DNA of 64,000 nucleotides from Breoghania corrubedonensis (GCF_003053845.1 NZ_QAYG01000005.1:124001-188000); one strand, 5' to 3'; positions 25,555 through 35,457 are shown, numbered from the stretch's first letter. The notes: generated by a model not told the origin, from the sequence alone. Numbers and translations: made by a program.

Positions 25555-26298
25555 ATGGCGACGCAGCCGCGCGAAGAAACCGCTACCGGAGGCAGGTCCA
25601 CCTGGCTGGCCTTCGCAGTTCATATCCTTACCGCGTCCGGTGCGTTGTGGGCTCTGCTCGCCATGGTCGCCGCGGCCGATGGCGACTGGCCGATGATGTT
25701 TGCCTGGCTTGGCGTCGCGCTCGTCGTCGATGGCATCGACGGACCGCTGGCGCGCGCGGCCAACGTCACCGAGAGGCTGCCGACCTGGTCGGGCGCCGCG
25801 CTCGATTTCGTCATCGATTATGCGACCTACGTGTTGTTGCCGGCTTTCGCCATCGCCACGGCCGGGCTGATGAGCACGCCGTACAATCTGATCGCCGCCG
25901 GTCTGGTGGTCGTCTCCGGCGCGCTCTATTTCGCCTATGACGGTATGAAGCTACCCGACAACTGTTTCCGCGGCTTCCCCGTGACGTGGAACATGCTGGT
26001 CTTCGTGATCTTCGCGTTTCCCGTTCTCCAGGCGTATTCTCTGGTGATCGTCCTCGTCTTCGTCGCGCTCACCTTCGCGCCCGTGCGCTTCGTCCATCCC
26101 GTCCGGGTCAAGCGGTGGCGGCCGCTGACGCTTCTCGTCGCCGTCGTCTGGCTGGCCTCGGCCTTCGTGGCGGCCAGCAACAATATGCAGGCCAATGGGC
26201 TGGCCGGTATTGGACTTGCCGCCTCCAGTATCTATCTGCTGGTGATCGGCGCGCTGTTTCAGCTCAACGACAAGATGCGGGCACGCCATACGGAGTGA
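25555..26298 (+). CDS. pcs: Phosphatidylcholine synthase (CDP-diacylglycerol-choline O-phosphatidyltransferase)
   Basis: 247 aa with eight membrane helices. The CDP-alcohol phosphatidyltransferase motif is present in the modified Pcs form: DGIDGPLAR followed by W-SGAALDFVIDY. The length and the downstream block DGMKLPDNCFRGFPVTWNM are diagnostic for bacterial Pcs rather than Pgs or Pss. It joins choline directly to CDP-diacylglycerol to make phosphatidylcholine at the inner membrane. The pathway is characteristic of rhizobia, Brucella and relatives that live with eukaryotes or take up choline. The TerC gene starts three bases after its stop. Confidence 0.94.
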   Translation: MATQPREETATGGRSTWLAFAVHILTASGALWALLAMVAAADGDWPMMFAWLGVALVVDGIDGPLARAANVTERLPTWSGAALDFVIDYATYVLLPAFAIATAGLMSTPYNLIAAGLVVVSGALYFAYDGMKLPDNCFRGFPVTWNMLVFVIFAFPVLQAYSLVIVLVFVALTFAPVRFVHPVRVKRWRPLTLLVAVVWLASAFVAASNNMQANGLAGIGLAASSIYLLVIGALFQLNDKMRARHTE

Positions 26299-26301
26299 TG
26301 A

Positions 26302-27045
26302 ATGTTCGAGTGGGTGACTGAACCGGCCGGCTGGGCCAGCCTTATCACCCTGACGGTCATGGAGATCGTCCTCGGCATCGACAATATCATCTTCGTTTCG
26401 CTGATCGTCGGCCGGCTCGAAGGGGCCTCCGCCGACAGGGCACGCGGCATCGGTCTGATGCTGGCCTTCGTTTTCCGTGTCGTGCTGCTGTCTCTGCTGG
26501 CGTGGATCATCACGTTGCAGCGACCGCTTTTCGATCTGTTCGATGTCGCTTTCTCGTGGCGCGACCTGATCCTGCTGGCCGGCGGCCTTTTTCTGATCGT
26601 CAAGGCGACGCGGGAGATCCACGACACCATCGAGCAGGGCGAGGACGACGAAGAGGGCGCGCGACAGGCCCGTCCGGCCGCGTCGTTCATGTCCATCATC
26701 GTTCAGATCGCGATCATCGACATGGTCTTCTCCATCGACTCGATCATCACCGCGATCGGCATGGCCGAGCATCTGTCGATCATGATCGCCGCCGTCGTCG
26801 TTGCCCTGGTCATCATGTATGTGGCGTCCGGCCCGATCGCCGGTTTCATTCGGCGCCACCCCACGACCAAGATGCTGGCGCTGGCCTTCCTGCTGCTCAT
26901 CGGCGTGGCGCTCGTCGCCGACGGCTTGAGCTTTCACATCCCGCGCGGCTACATCTACTTCTCCATGGCGTTCGCGGCCGCGGTCGAGGTCTTCAATGTC
27001 ATGGCCGCAAAGCGCCGCCGCGAACGCCGCGAGGCGGTGCGCTGA
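26302..27045 (+). CDS. TerC-family integral membrane protein (YkoY/YoaE type)
   Basis: 247 aa with seven helices. LTVMEIVLGIDNIIFVSLIV and IAIIDMVFSIDSIITAIGM are the two inverted membrane motifs with the buried Glu/Asp residues of the TerC family. SFHIPRGYIYFSMAFA is the conserved last helix. Members of this group are implicated in metal homeostasis, in particular Mn2+ export during protein secretion, although the name comes from tellurite resistance. It follows pcs by three bases and is probably cotranscribed. A charged cytoplasmic loop (EQGEDDEEGARQ) is present. Confidence 0.92.
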   Translation: MFEWVTEPAGWASLITLTVMEIVLGIDNIIFVSLIVGRLEGASADRARGIGLMLAFVFRVVLLSLLAWIITLQRPLFDLFDVAFSWRDLILLAGGLFLIVKATREIHDTIEQGEDDEEGARQARPAASFMSIIVQIAIIDMVFSIDSIITAIGMAEHLSIMIAAVVVALVIMYVASGPIAGFIRRHPTTKMLALAFLLLIGVALVADGLSFHIPRGYIYFSMAFAAAVEVFNVMAAKRRRERREAVR

Positions 27046-27098
27046 TCCCGTTTGGCGCGGGGCACTCCGACAACGGCGAAACCAAAAGGGAGCTTGAG

Positions 27099-28076
27099 AT
27101 GGTTCGAGCCATTCGCGTGCATGAAACCGGCGGACCGGAAGTGATGCGGTTCGAAGAGGTGGAGATCGGCGAGCCGGGAGCCGGGGAGGCCCGCGTGCGG
27201 CACGAGGCGATCGGCCTGAACTTCATCGACACCTATTTCCGCTCAGGCCTCTATCCCGCCCCCGCCGGCCTGCCGATGACGCCTGGCAACGAGGGCGCCG
27301 GCACGGTCGTCGCCGTGGGGCCGGATGTCACCGAGGTCAAGGTGGGCGACCGCGTCGCCTATGTCGGGCCGCTGGGCTCCTATGCGGAGGAACGGCTCGT
27401 GCCGGCCGACCGTCTGGTGAAGCTTCCCGGCGAAATCGACAGTCGAACGGCGGCCGGCATGATGCTGAAGGGCATGACGGCGAGCTATCTGCTGAAGGAC
27501 ACGTTCAAGGTCGGTCCGGGCACCACCCTGCTGTTCCATGCCGCGGCCGGCGGTGTCGGGCTGATCGCCGGACAGTGGGCGAAGCACCTGGGGGCCACCG
27601 TCATCGGCACGGTCGGCTCGCCGGAAAAGGCGGAGCTGGCGCGAGCCCACGGCTACGAGCATGTTATCGATTACACGAAGGAGAACTTCGTGGAGCGGGT
27701 GGCCGAGATCACCGGCGGCGCGAAGTGCGATGTCGTCTACGATTCGGTCGGCAACGATACCTATCCCGGTTCGCTCGACTGCCTGAAGCCGCTCGGCATG
27801 TGGGTGTCCTTCGGCCAGTCGTCGGGCCCGATCAGGGATTTCAACCTGGCGCTGCTGGGCCAGAAGGGCTCACTCTTCGCCACCCGGCCGACGCTCTTCA
27901 CCTACGTCGCCCAAAGGGCCGACCTGGAGCGCACCGCCAACGATCTGTTCGACGTGGTGGCGAGCGGTGCGGTGAAGATCCAGGTCAACCAGACCTACGC
28001 GCTTGCCGATGCCGTGAAGGCCCACCAGGACCTTGAAGGCCGCCGCACGACGGGCACGACGGTGCTGCTGCCCTGA
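27099..28076 (+). CDS. NADPH:quinone oxidoreductase (zeta-crystallin-like, MDR superfamily)
   Basis: 325 aa. The zinc-free MDR fold with the QOR signature: ETGGPEVMRFEEVE, GLNFIDTYFRSGLYP, GNEGAGTVVAVG, LLFHAAAGGVGLIAGQWAKHLGATVIGTV (the NADPH-binding AAGGVG) and YDSVGNDTYPGSL. It lacks the cysteines that bind zinc. Members reduce quinones by one electron at NADPH expense. The start at ATG 27099 has AGGGAG upstream and lies 53 bases after the TerC stop, so it may be third in the pcs-terC unit. Confidence 0.92.
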   Translation: MVRAIRVHETGGPEVMRFEEVEIGEPGAGEARVRHEAIGLNFIDTYFRSGLYPAPAGLPMTPGNEGAGTVVAVGPDVTEVKVGDRVAYVGPLGSYAEERLVPADRLVKLPGEIDSRTAAGMMLKGMTASYLLKDTFKVGPGTTLLFHAAAGGVGLIAGQWAKHLGATVIGTVGSPEKAELARAHGYEHVIDYTKENFVERVAEITGGAKCDVVYDSVGNDTYPGSLDCLKPLGMWVSFGQSSGPIRDFNLALLGQKGSLFATRPTLFTYVAQRADLERTANDLFDVVASGAVKIQVNQTYALADAVKAHQDLEGRRTTGTTVLLP

Positions 28077-28529
28077 GACATGCCGTGAGGCGTGGACCGA
28101 TGGGGCGGGCTGCGGCGATATCCGGGGGTTGGCGTTGCGCTTTTGCGGGCGCCGTCAGCCTCTTATCCACAAGACGTTCCTTCCCGACGACGTCCTCGTC
28201 CGCGCGCACCATATGCCGCATTTCCTCCGCTGATCCCGGCAGGCGATGATAATGGCGGTTTTGTGCGGTCTTTCGGGACGTGCGTTTGCCGTCGCCGAAA
28301 GCCGGGCGAATCCGGCCCTTCGCAGCCTCCGGCGTTTTCCCGATCCGGGCTTGCTCTCGCGCCGGCGATGATTTTCGATCATGGATGAGTCCGCTGTGGC
28401 ATCGGTACGGTGGAGGGCGATGCCGTTTTGGCATCGCCGGGTGCTGAATTAAGTTCTTTTGTGAGCCTCTATGGTGATGCACACTCGTGGTGCATGCCCA
28501 ATGAATGGTCGTTATCAAGAGGAGCCGTG
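28077..28529. other. Intergenic region upstream of the purine catabolism locus (453 nt)
   Basis: No gene is supported. It contains one perfect DnaA-box sequence TTATCCACA (28163-28171), which on its own means little. A perfect 9-bp hairpin at 28416-28438 and a 6-bp hairpin (ATGCAC 28477-28482 with GTGCAT 28490-28495) lie in the last 120 bases before uraH, where the promoter and any operator for the purine operon should be. Confidence 0.4.
28416..28438. promoter_or_regulatory. Perfect palindrome upstream of uraH (possible operator or leader hairpin)
   Basis: GGCGATGCC and GGCATCGCC are exact reverse complements around GTTTT. The palindrome lies 92 bases before the uraH start. No poly-T follows, so it is unlikely to be a terminator. 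It could be an operator for a purine-responsive regulator or an mRNA leader hairpin. No regulator gene is adjacent. Confidence 0.35.
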
Positions 28530-28877
28530 ATGGGCCGCCTGACCACCCATGTTCTCGACACCGCCGCGGGCAAACCGGCGGCCGGATTGCATATCGAGCT
28601 ATGGTGCCTGGATGGCGAACCGGTGCGGCTGACGGCTCTTTCGACCAATGCCGACGGACGCGCCGACGCGCCGCTTCTGGAAGGAGCGGACTTTCGCGTC
28701 GGAACCTATGAATTGCGTTTCTTTGCCGGCGATTACCTGCGCAAGACGCAGGAGCTGCCCGAGACGGCCTTTCTCGACATGATCCCGATCCGCTTCGGGG
28801 TCTCCGATTCCGGCCAGCACTATCATGTGCCATTGTTGCTGTCGGCCTACGGTTATTCGACCTATCGCGGGAGTTGA
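28530..28877 (+). CDS. uraH: 5-hydroxyisourate hydrolase (HIUase, transthyretin-related)
   Basis: 115 aa. The fold is that of transthyretin-related protein. [17 protein letters not shown] carries the N-terminal catalytic His7. The C-terminus ends in YRGS, the diagnostic tetrapeptide of HIUases, and HYHVPLLLS precedes it. It hydrolyses 5-hydroxyisourate, the direct product of urate oxidation, to OHCU. The start at 28530 follows GAGGAG. xdhA starts five bases after its stop, so it heads the xdhABC unit. The urate oxidase (PuuD) and OHCU decarboxylase of the same pathway are encoded 12-13 kb downstream. Confidence 0.96.
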   Translation: MGRLTTHVLDTAAGKPAAGLHIELWCLDGEPVRLTALSTNADGRADAPLLEGADFRVGTYELRFFAGDYLRKTQELPETAFLDMIPIRFGVSDSGQHYHVPLLLSAYGYSTYRGS

Positions 28878-28882
28878 GTTGC

Positions 28883-30361
28883 ATGCGTGAAGCGATCCGC
28901 TTCCTGCGCGGGGATCAGATCATCGAGCTGTTCGACGTGGCGCCCACCGAGACGCTGCTCGACTATCTGCGCCTGCGCGAACGCAAGGTCGGCACCAAGG
29001 AGGGCTGCAACGAAGGCGATTGCGGCGCCTGCACGGTGGCGCTCGGCCGGCTTGTCGACGGACGGCTGGTCTATGAGCCGGTCAATGCCTGCATCCAGTT
29101 GCTGGGCCAGGTGGATGGCTGCGAGGTCGTCACCATCGAGGATCTGGCCGAAGGCGGCGCGTTGCATCCCGTGCAGGAGGCGCTGGCGCGCCATCACGGT
29201 TCGCAATGCGGCTTCTGCACCCCCGGCATCGCCATGAGCCTGTTCACGCTCTACCACCAGCCCGCGGCGGCACCAGACCGCAAGGCGGTGAACGAGGCGC
29301 TGGCGGGCAACCTGTGCCGCTGCACGGGGTATCGGCCGATCGCCGACGCCGCGCTGGAGGTCTGCTTCGCCGAGCCCGACGACAAGTTTTCCCGTCAGGC
29401 CGACACGATCGTCGAGATCCTGTCGGGCCTGCGGGATGGCGACGAGATCTTCATCGGCGACGAGAGGTCGTTCTTCGCATCGCCCGCAAGCATTGACTCA
29501 CTGGCCGATCTCTACGCCCGCCACCCGGATGCGACGCTTGTCGCCGGGGCGACCGATGTCGGACTGTGGATCACCAAGCAGCTTCGCGAATTGCCGAAGA
29601 TCATCTGGCTCGGCCGGGTGGCCTTCCTCGACCGGGTGGAACCGATCGAGGAAGGGCTGATCATTGGCGCGACGGCCTCGCTGTCGCGGGTCGAGCCGGA
29701 AATCGCCCGTCTCGATCCCGATCTCGGCGCGGTCTGGTCGCGCATCGGGTCAAAGCAGGTGCGGGCCTCGGGTACGGTCGGCGGCAATATCGCCAATGGT
29801 TCGCCGATTGGCGACACGCCGCCGATGCTGATCGCGCTTGGCGCCACGCTGGAGCTGCGCAAGGGCGATACGGCCCGCACGCTGCCACTTGAGGATTACT
29901 TCATCGACTACGGCCGGCAGGATCGCGGCGAGGCGGAGTTCGTCACCGGCCTGTTCGTGCCGGCGCCCGGCCCCAACGACGTCTTCCGCGCCTACAAGCT
30001 CTCGAAACGCTTCGACCAGGATATCTCGGCCGTCATGGCGGCCTTTCTGTTTACGGTCGAGGACGGCCGGATCATCCATGCGCGCATCGCCTTTGGCGGC
30101 ATGGCCGCGACGCCCCGGCGCGCACGCCGTGCGGAAGCCGCCCTTGGCGGCGCTGTTCTCGCCGAACCCGGCACCTGGGGGCGCGCGCTGAAGGCCATCG
30201 AACGCGACTTCGCGCCGATCTCCGACATGCGGGCCAGCGCGGAATACCGCGCCAAGGCCGCCCGCTCGCTCTTCGCCAAGGCGCTGGTGGAGGCGGCCGG
30301 GATGCCGTCTGAGCGCACCCGGGTGCAGGGACACAGGGAGGCGGCGGAAATCCTTGTCTGA
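28883..30361 (+). CDS. xdhA: Xanthine dehydrogenase small subunit (2Fe-2S and FAD domains)
   Basis: 492 aa. An N-terminal plant-type ferredoxin domain with cluster ligands Cys42, Cys47, Cys50 and Cys70 (GCNEGDCGAC..NAC) is followed by a second 2Fe-2S domain (SQCGFCTPGI and CRCTGYRP). Residues about 190-490 form the FAD-binding domain (ATLVAGATDVGLW, SGTVGGNIANGSPIGDT). It passes electrons from the molybdenum centre in XdhB to NAD+. The ATG at 28883 has GGGAG upstream. The next gene begins one base after the stop. Confidence 0.96.
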   Translation: MREAIRFLRGDQIIELFDVAPTETLLDYLRLRERKVGTKEGCNEGDCGACTVALGRLVDGRLVYEPVNACIQLLGQVDGCEVVTIEDLAEGGALHPVQEALARHHGSQCGFCTPGIAMSLFTLYHQPAAAPDRKAVNEALAGNLCRCTGYRPIADAALEVCFAEPDDKFSRQADTIVEILSGLRDGDEIFIGDERSFFASPASIDSLADLYARHPDATLVAGATDVGLWITKQLRELPKIIWLGRVAFLDRVEPIEEGLIIGATASLSRVEPEIARLDPDLGAVWSRIGSKQVRASGTVGGNIANGSPIGDTPPMLIALGATLELRKGDTARTLPLEDYFIDYGRQDRGEAEFVTGLFVPAPGPNDVFRAYKLSKRFDQDISAVMAAFLFTVEDGRIIHARIAFGGMAATPRRARRAEAALGGAVLAEPGTWGRALKAIERDFAPISDMRASAEYRAKAARSLFAKALVEAAGMPSERTRVQGHREAAEILV

Positions 30362-30362
30362 T

Positions 30363-32684
30363 ATGGCTGAAACGCCGACAACTCCCTACGCCACGGTTCG
30401 TCGCGCGCTGAAACATGACAGCGGCGAAAAGCACGTCAGCGGCACAGCCGTATATGTCGATGACGTGCCCGAGCCGGAGGGCACGCTGCACATGGCGCCG
30501 GGCTGGTGCCGCGGTGCCGCGCGCGGACGGATCGTTGCACTGGACCTCGATGCCGTCAGGGCGGCGCCCGGCGTCGTCGCGGTGCTGACGGCCGAGGACA
30601 TTCCCGGCGACAACGACTGTTCGCCCTCCATCGGCGGCGACCCCATCCTGGCGGACGGGGAGATCATGTTCTGGGGGCAGGTGGTCTTCGCCGTCGTCGC
30701 GCGCAGCCGCGCCGAGGCGCGCCGCGCCGCCCGGCTCGCCCGCATAAAGGTCGAGGAAGACGCACCCACGATCAGCGTCGATGCTGCGCTGGTGGAAGAT
30801 GCGACCGTGCTGCCGGACTACCAGTTCCGCAACGGGCAGCCGGAGGCGGCGCTCGATACCTCCAACCGGCGGCTTTCCGGTGTCATGCGCATCGGCGGGC
30901 AGGAACATTTCTATCTGGAGGGCCAGATCTCGATGGCCGTGCCGGGTGAGGATGGAGACATGTTCGTCCATTGCTCGACCCAGCACCCGAGCGAGGTACA
31001 GCATATCGTCGCCAAGGCGCTGGATGTGATCGAAGCGGGCGTGACGATCGAGGTGCGCCGCATGGGCGGGGCCTTCGGCGGCAAGGAGAGCCAGGCCAAC
31101 CAGTGGGCGGCGCTCGCAGCCCTTGGCGCGCGCGTGACAGGCAAGGCCTGCAAGCTGCGGCTCGACCGTGACGACGACATGATCATGACCGGCAAACGGC
31201 ATGATTTCCGCATCGACTATTCGGTGGGCTTCGAGACCGACGGCGCGATCAAGGCGGTCGACATGGCGTTTGCCGCGCGTTGCGGCTGTTCGGCGGACCT
31301 GTCGCTGGGCGTTGTCGACCGCACGATGTTCCACGCCGATTCCAGCTATTACTATCCCGACGCGCTGATCACCTCGCGCCGCATGCGCACGCATACCGTC
31401 TCCAACACGGCGTTTCGCGGTTTCGGCGGCCCGCAGGGCATGCTGGCGGCCGAACGGCTGATCGACGCCATCGCCATCACGCTCGGGCTCGATCCGCTCG
31501 ACGTGCGCAAGCGCAATTTCTATGCGCAAGGCGCCGATATCACGCCCTACGGCATGCGCGTGGAGGAATTCGCGACCCAGCACGCTATCGTCACCGAGCT
31601 TGAGCAGACCTGCGATTACCGGGCGCGGCGCGAAGAGATCCGCGCCTTCAATGCCGCCAATCACATCCTGAAGAAGGGGCTGGCGCTGACGCCGGTGAAG
31701 TTCGGCATCGCCTTCACCCTGCCGCACCTGAACCAGGCCGGCGCGCTGGTTCATCTCTACCAGGACGGCTCGGTTCATCTGAACCACGGCGGCACGGAGA
31801 TGGGGCAGGGGCTCAACATCAAGGTCGCGCAGGTGGTGGCGGAGGAATTCGCCATTGCGCTGGACAAGGTGAAGATCACCGCGACGCACACCGGCAAGGT
31901 GCCCAATACCGGGCCGACGGCGGCCTCCTCCGGTTCCGATCTCAACGCCATGGCGGCGCGTCGGGCGGCGGAGACGATCAAGGAGCGGCTCGTCGGCTTC
32001 GCCTCCGACAAGTACGGCGTGCCGATCGACAAGATCGTGTTCCGCGACGGGCATGTGCTGATCGGCAACGAGCCGATCCTGCTCGGCCAGCTTGCCAAGG
32101 CGGCCATTTCGAGCCGCGTGCAACTTTCCGCGACCGGCTATTACGCAACGCCGAAGATCACCTGGAACCGCCAGACGGCGACCGGCCGGCCGTTCCTCTA
32201 TTTCGCCTTTGGCGCGGCGTGTTCGGAAGTCATCATCGACACGATGACCGGCGAAATGCGGGTGACCCGTGTCGACGTGCTGCACGATGTCGGAAAGTCG
32301 CTCAATCCGGCCATCGACATCGGCCAGATCGAAGGCGGCTTCGTGCAAGGCATGGGCTGGCTGACAACCGAGGAACTGGTGTGGGACGACAGGGGCCGCC
32401 TGACCACCCATGCGCCTTCAACCTACAAGATCCCGACAGCTTCGGACGTTCCTGAAGACTTCCGTGTATCCCTATACAATTCCCTGGGAAATCCCGAGCC
32501 GACGATCTACCGTTCCAAGGCGGTTGGCGAGCCTCCGGTGATGCTGGCGAATTCCGTCTTCTGCGCCATCGTCGATGCGGTGGCGAGCTTGAGGCCCGGC
32601 GTTATTCCGCCGCTCGATGCGCCCGCGACGCCGGAGGCGATCCTCGCCGCCGTCGATGCGGTGAAAGCCGCGAGGGTGCCATGA
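30363..32684 (+). CDS. xdhB: Xanthine dehydrogenase molybdopterin-binding subunit
   Basis: 773 aa, full length. Molybdopterin contacts are visible in GGAFGGKESQ, TAFRGFGGPQG, GGTEMGQGLNIKVAQVV and the C-terminal KAVGEPPVML, whose Glu is the general base that activates the Mo-OH. The N-terminal DSGEKHVSGTAVYVDD is typical of XdhB. It hydroxylates hypoxanthine and xanthine to urate in the cytosol. Spacing and order xdhA-xdhB-xdhC are as in most proteobacteria. Confidence 0.97.
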   Translation: MAETPTTPYATVRRALKHDSGEKHVSGTAVYVDDVPEPEGTLHMAPGWCRGAARGRIVALDLDAVRAAPGVVAVLTAEDIPGDNDCSPSIGGDPILADGEIMFWGQVVFAVVARSRAEARRAARLARIKVEEDAPTISVDAALVEDATVLPDYQFRNGQPEAALDTSNRRLSGVMRIGGQEHFYLEGQISMAVPGEDGDMFVHCSTQHPSEVQHIVAKALDVIEAGVTIEVRRMGGAFGGKESQANQWAALAALGARVTGKACKLRLDRDDDMIMTGKRHDFRIDYSVGFETDGAIKAVDMAFAARCGCSADLSLGVVDRTMFHADSSYYYPDALITSRRMRTHTVSNTAFRGFGGPQGMLAAERLIDAIAITLGLDPLDVRKRNFYAQGADITPYGMRVEEFATQHAIVTELEQTCDYRARREEIRAFNAANHILKKGLALTPVKFGIAFTLPHLNQAGALVHLYQDGSVHLNHGGTEMGQGLNIKVAQVVAEEFAIALDKVKITATHTGKVPNTGPTAASSGSDLNAMAARRAAETIKERLVGFASDKYGVPIDKIVFRDGHVLIGNEPILLGQLAKAAISSRVQLSATGYYATPKITWNRQTATGRPFLYFAFGAACSEVIIDTMTGEMRVTRVDVLHDVGKSLNPAIDIGQIEGGFVQGMGWLTTEELVWDDRGRLTTHAPSTYKIPTASDVPEDFRVSLYNSLGNPEPTIYRSKAVGEPPVMLANSVFCAIVDAVASLRPGVIPPLDAPATPEAILAAVDAVKAARVP

Positions 32685-33718
32685 GGCGCGGTCAGGGGGG
32701 GAACGGGATCTGGGCCGAGGTGGCGCAGGCGCTCGAGAGCGAGGGCGCCGCCGCGCTGGTGACGGTGATCCGTGTCGAGGGATCCGCCCCACGGGAGGCC
32801 GGTGCGCGGCTCGTGGCGCGGCCGTCCGGCGCGTTTCGCGGCACAATCGGCGGCGGTGAGCTGGAATTTCAGGCAATCGCGGCGGCGCGCAAGGCGCTTG
32901 AGGCGGCGGACGGGGCCCGGCTGCCCCAGACCGTGCGGCGCAATTTCGCGCTTGGCCCCGAACTCGGCCAATGCTGCGGCGGGCGAACAGACCTGCTGAT
33001 CGAGCGCTTTACCCCCGAACGGGCGGAGACGGTACGTGCGCTGGCCGAACGCGAGGCACTGGGACCGTTCGCGACCCGCGCCATCCTCGGCGAAGGCACG
33101 GTTCTGGAGCGTGTCATTCTGGATGAGGCCGATGTCGCGGCGATGCCGGCGGCAGCGCTCGGCGAGGGCGGGGTGCTGGTGGAACGGTTCGGGCAGGCGC
33201 GGGTGCCGCTTTATCTTTTCGGTGCGGGCCATGTCGGCCGGGCGATGGTGCTGGCGCTGGCGCCGCTGCCCTTCGACGTCACCTGGATCGACCCGCGCGC
33301 CGATGCCTTTCCCGCGGCCGTGCCGGGCAATGTCGTCTGCCGGCATGTCCCGGAGCCCGCGAGCGTGCTCGATCACGCGCCGGACGGGGCCTGCGTGCTG
33401 ATCATGAGCTATTCGCACGCCATCGATCTGGAAATCACGCAAGCCGCGATCGCGGCGGGGCGTTTTGCCTATGTGGGACTGATCGGCAGCCAGACGAAGC
33501 GCGCGCGCTTTGAACGGCACATGCGCAAGGTGGGGATATCGCAGGATCTGATTTCTGAACTTGTGTGCCCCATCGGCATAAGCGGTATCACATCGCGCGA
33601 GCCGGCGGCGATTGCGGTCGCCACCGTCGCGGAACTGCTGGTGCTGCGCGACAGCGCCGCCGTTGGCACGAAACCTGCCACGGGCAAGGCGGGCAATTCG
33701 GTACGCGCGGTATCGTGA
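32681..33718 (+). CDS. xdhC: XdhC, molybdenum cofactor chaperone/maturation factor for xanthine dehydrogenase
   Basis: 345 aa; its ATG overlaps the xdhB stop (ATGA). The N-terminal XdhC/CoxI domain is shown by GSAPREAGARL and GTIGGGELEFQ, with a Cys pair in GQCCGGRTDLL that is typical of Moco-sulfurating XdhC. The C-terminal Rossmann domain has LFGAGHVGRAMVLAL and the IGSQTKRARF motif. XdhC binds Moco, helps it receive the terminal sulfur, and inserts it into XdhB. The last 20 residues are low complexity. Confidence 0.95.
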   Translation: MRRGQGGNGIWAEVAQALESEGAAALVTVIRVEGSAPREAGARLVARPSGAFRGTIGGGELEFQAIAAARKALEAADGARLPQTVRRNFALGPELGQCCGGRTDLLIERFTPERAETVRALAEREALGPFATRAILGEGTVLERVILDEADVAAMPAAALGEGGVLVERFGQARVPLYLFGAGHVGRAMVLALAPLPFDVTWIDPRADAFPAAVPGNVVCRHVPEPASVLDHAPDGACVLIMSYSHAIDLEITQAAIAAGRFAYVGLIGSQTKRARFERHMRKVGISQDLISELVCPIGISGITSREPAAIAVATVAELLVLRDSAAVGTKPATGKAGNSVRAVS

Positions 33719-33840
33719 CCGATGGAAAAACGGAAGAGGCCGGAGCATCACTGAGCCGGCGTAGCGACAGATAACGGGTTGGACGGGGACGGGCCGGCGA
33801 GAGCCGCCCGAATGACGGGTATGAGGCGGGGGTTTCGAGG

Positions 33841-35457
33841 ATGAGCGACGCTGGGCCGACGATGACGCCCTCGGGTGCCGGGGAGAACGCGGGTGCCGCG
33901 CTTCTGGTCGCGCGCGGGATCACCAAGCGCTTCGGCGATCTGCTCGCCAACGATCATATCGATTTCGCCATCCGGGCCGGCGAGATCCATGCGCTTCTGG
34001 GCGAAAATGGCGCCGGCAAGTCGACGCTGGTGAAGATTCTTTACGGCGCGCTGGAGCCGAACGAGGGCGAGATCGTGTGGGACGGCAAGCCCATTGCGAT
34101 TTCCAGCCCGGCCGCGGCCCGCGCGCTCGGCATCGGCATGGTATTCCAGCATTTCTCGTTGTTCGAGGCGCTGACGGTGGCGGAGAATATCGCGCTGGCG
34201 CTCAACGATGCGCCATCGATGAAGGCGCTGTGCGATCGGATCGAGACCGTCTCGCGCGATTACGGGCTGCCGCTCGATCCCGGTTCCCGCGTCGCCGATC
34301 TCTCCGTCGGCCAGCGCCAGCGCATCGAGATCGTGCGCTGTCTCCTCCAGCATCCGCGCCTGATCATCATGGACGAGCCGACCTCGGTTCTGACGCCGCA
34401 GGAATCGGACGGGCTTTTCAAGACGCTGGAGCGTCTGGCGCGCGAAGGCTGCGCGATCCTCTACATCTCGCACCGGCTGGAGGAGGTGAAGCGGCTGTGC
34501 CGGGCGGCGACGATCCTGCGCCATGGCAAGGTCGTGGGTTCGTGCGATCCGCGAGAGGAAACCGCCGGCTCGCTCGCCTCGATGATGGTGGGGGCCGACG
34601 TCAAGCAGGTGAAGGCCGACGGTGCGTCCGCAACCGGGCCTGTGCGTCTTGCCCTCAACGACCTGACCATGCCGGCCGAAAGCCCGTTCTCGGTGCCGCC
34701 GCAACATGTGGGGCTGGCGGTGCGCGCCGGCGAGGTGGTGGCGATCGCAGGCATCGCCGGCAACGGCCAGAGCGAGCTTTTCGACGCCATTTCCGGCGAG
34801 ACGATCGCGCGCCAGGCGGATGCGGTGGAGATCGACGGCAAGCCGTCGGGCCGGATGGGGATCACCCAGCGCCGGCGCGCAGGCGCGGCCTTCGTGCCGG
34901 AGGAACGGCTCGGCCACGGCGCTGTGCCGGGGCTGGCGCTCGCCGACAACATCCTGCTCACCCGCCATTCCACCGGCGACGGGCTCGTCAACCTCACCCT
35001 GCTGGCACGCGGCGCGGCCCGCGCCATGGAGCGGCGCATCAAGGGCGCCTTCGATGTGCGCATGAGCCGGGAGAACCCCGAGGCCCGCTCGCTTTCGGGC
35101 GGCAACCTGCAGAAATTCGTCATGGGCCGCGAACTCGACCGCTCGCCGGGCGTGCTCGTCGTCAACCAGCCGACATGGGGCGTGGATGCGGGCGCCGCGG
35201 CGCTGATCCGCCAGTCATTGATCGATCTGGCACGCTCGGGTTCCGCCGTGCTCGTCATCTCGCAGGATCTCGACGAGATCTTCGAGATCGCCGACCGGAT
35301 CGCGGTCATTTCGCGCGGGCAACTGTCGGAACCCGAACCGGCGGCAGAGATGACGCGCGAGCGCATCGGCCTGCTGATGGGCGGCGCCGGCGAGAAATAC
35401 GCCGGCGGCGGCACGGACGCGGCAAAGACCGCAGGGGAACAGATCGATGCGGCTTGA
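33841..35457 (+). CDS. ABC importer ATP-binding protein with two nucleotide-binding domains (BMP-type purine/nucleoside system)
   Basis: 538 aa. The first domain is intact: Walker [10 protein letters not shown], the Q loop FQHFSLFE, signature LSVGQRQR and Walker B LIIMDEPT. The second has a degenerate Walker A (GIAGNGQSE, no Gly-Lys-Ser/Thr) but keeps the signature SLSGGNLQK. This asymmetric design is standard for sugar/nucleoside (CUT2-like and BMP) importers. It energises import through the two permeases encoded next. Context between xdhC and the xanthine permease argues for purine or nucleoside substrates. A poorly conserved N-terminal tail of about 25 residues is present. Confidence 0.92.
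   Translation: MSDAGPTMTPSGAGENAGAALLVARGITKRFGDLLANDHIDFAIRAGEIHALLGENGAGKSTLVKILYGALEPNEGEIVWDGKPIAISSPAAARALGIGMVFQHFSLFEALTVAENIALALNDAPSMKALCDRIETVSRDYGLPLDPGSRVADLSVGQRQRIEIVRCLLQHPRLIIMDEPTSVLTPQESDGLFKTLERLAREGCAILYISHRLEEVKRLCRAATILRHGKVVGSCDPREETAGSLASMMVGADVKQVKADGASATGPVRLALNDLTMPAESPFSVPPQHVGLAVRAGEVVAIAGIAGNGQSELFDAISGETIARQADAVEIDGKPSGRMGITQRRRAGAAFVPEERLGHGAVPGLALADNILLTRHSTGDGLVNLTLLARGAARAMERRIKGAFDVRMSRENPEARSLSGGNLQKFVMGRELDRSPGVLVVNQPTWGVDAGAAALIRQSLIDLARSGSAVLVISQDLDEIFEIADRIAVISRGQLSEPEPAAEMTRERIGLLMGGAGEKYAGGGTDAAKTAGEQIDAA

Noticed and set aside
28163-28171. Perfect DnaA box TTATCCACA, considered as a replication origin signal
   Set aside because: It is a single box without clustered boxes, an AT-rich unwinding region or dnaA/dnaN/hemE neighbours.
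30072-32411. 779-codon open frame on the minus strand opposite xdhB
   Set aside because: It is a codon-bias shadow in high-GC DNA. xdhB has complete family motifs on the other strand, and the antisense product has none.
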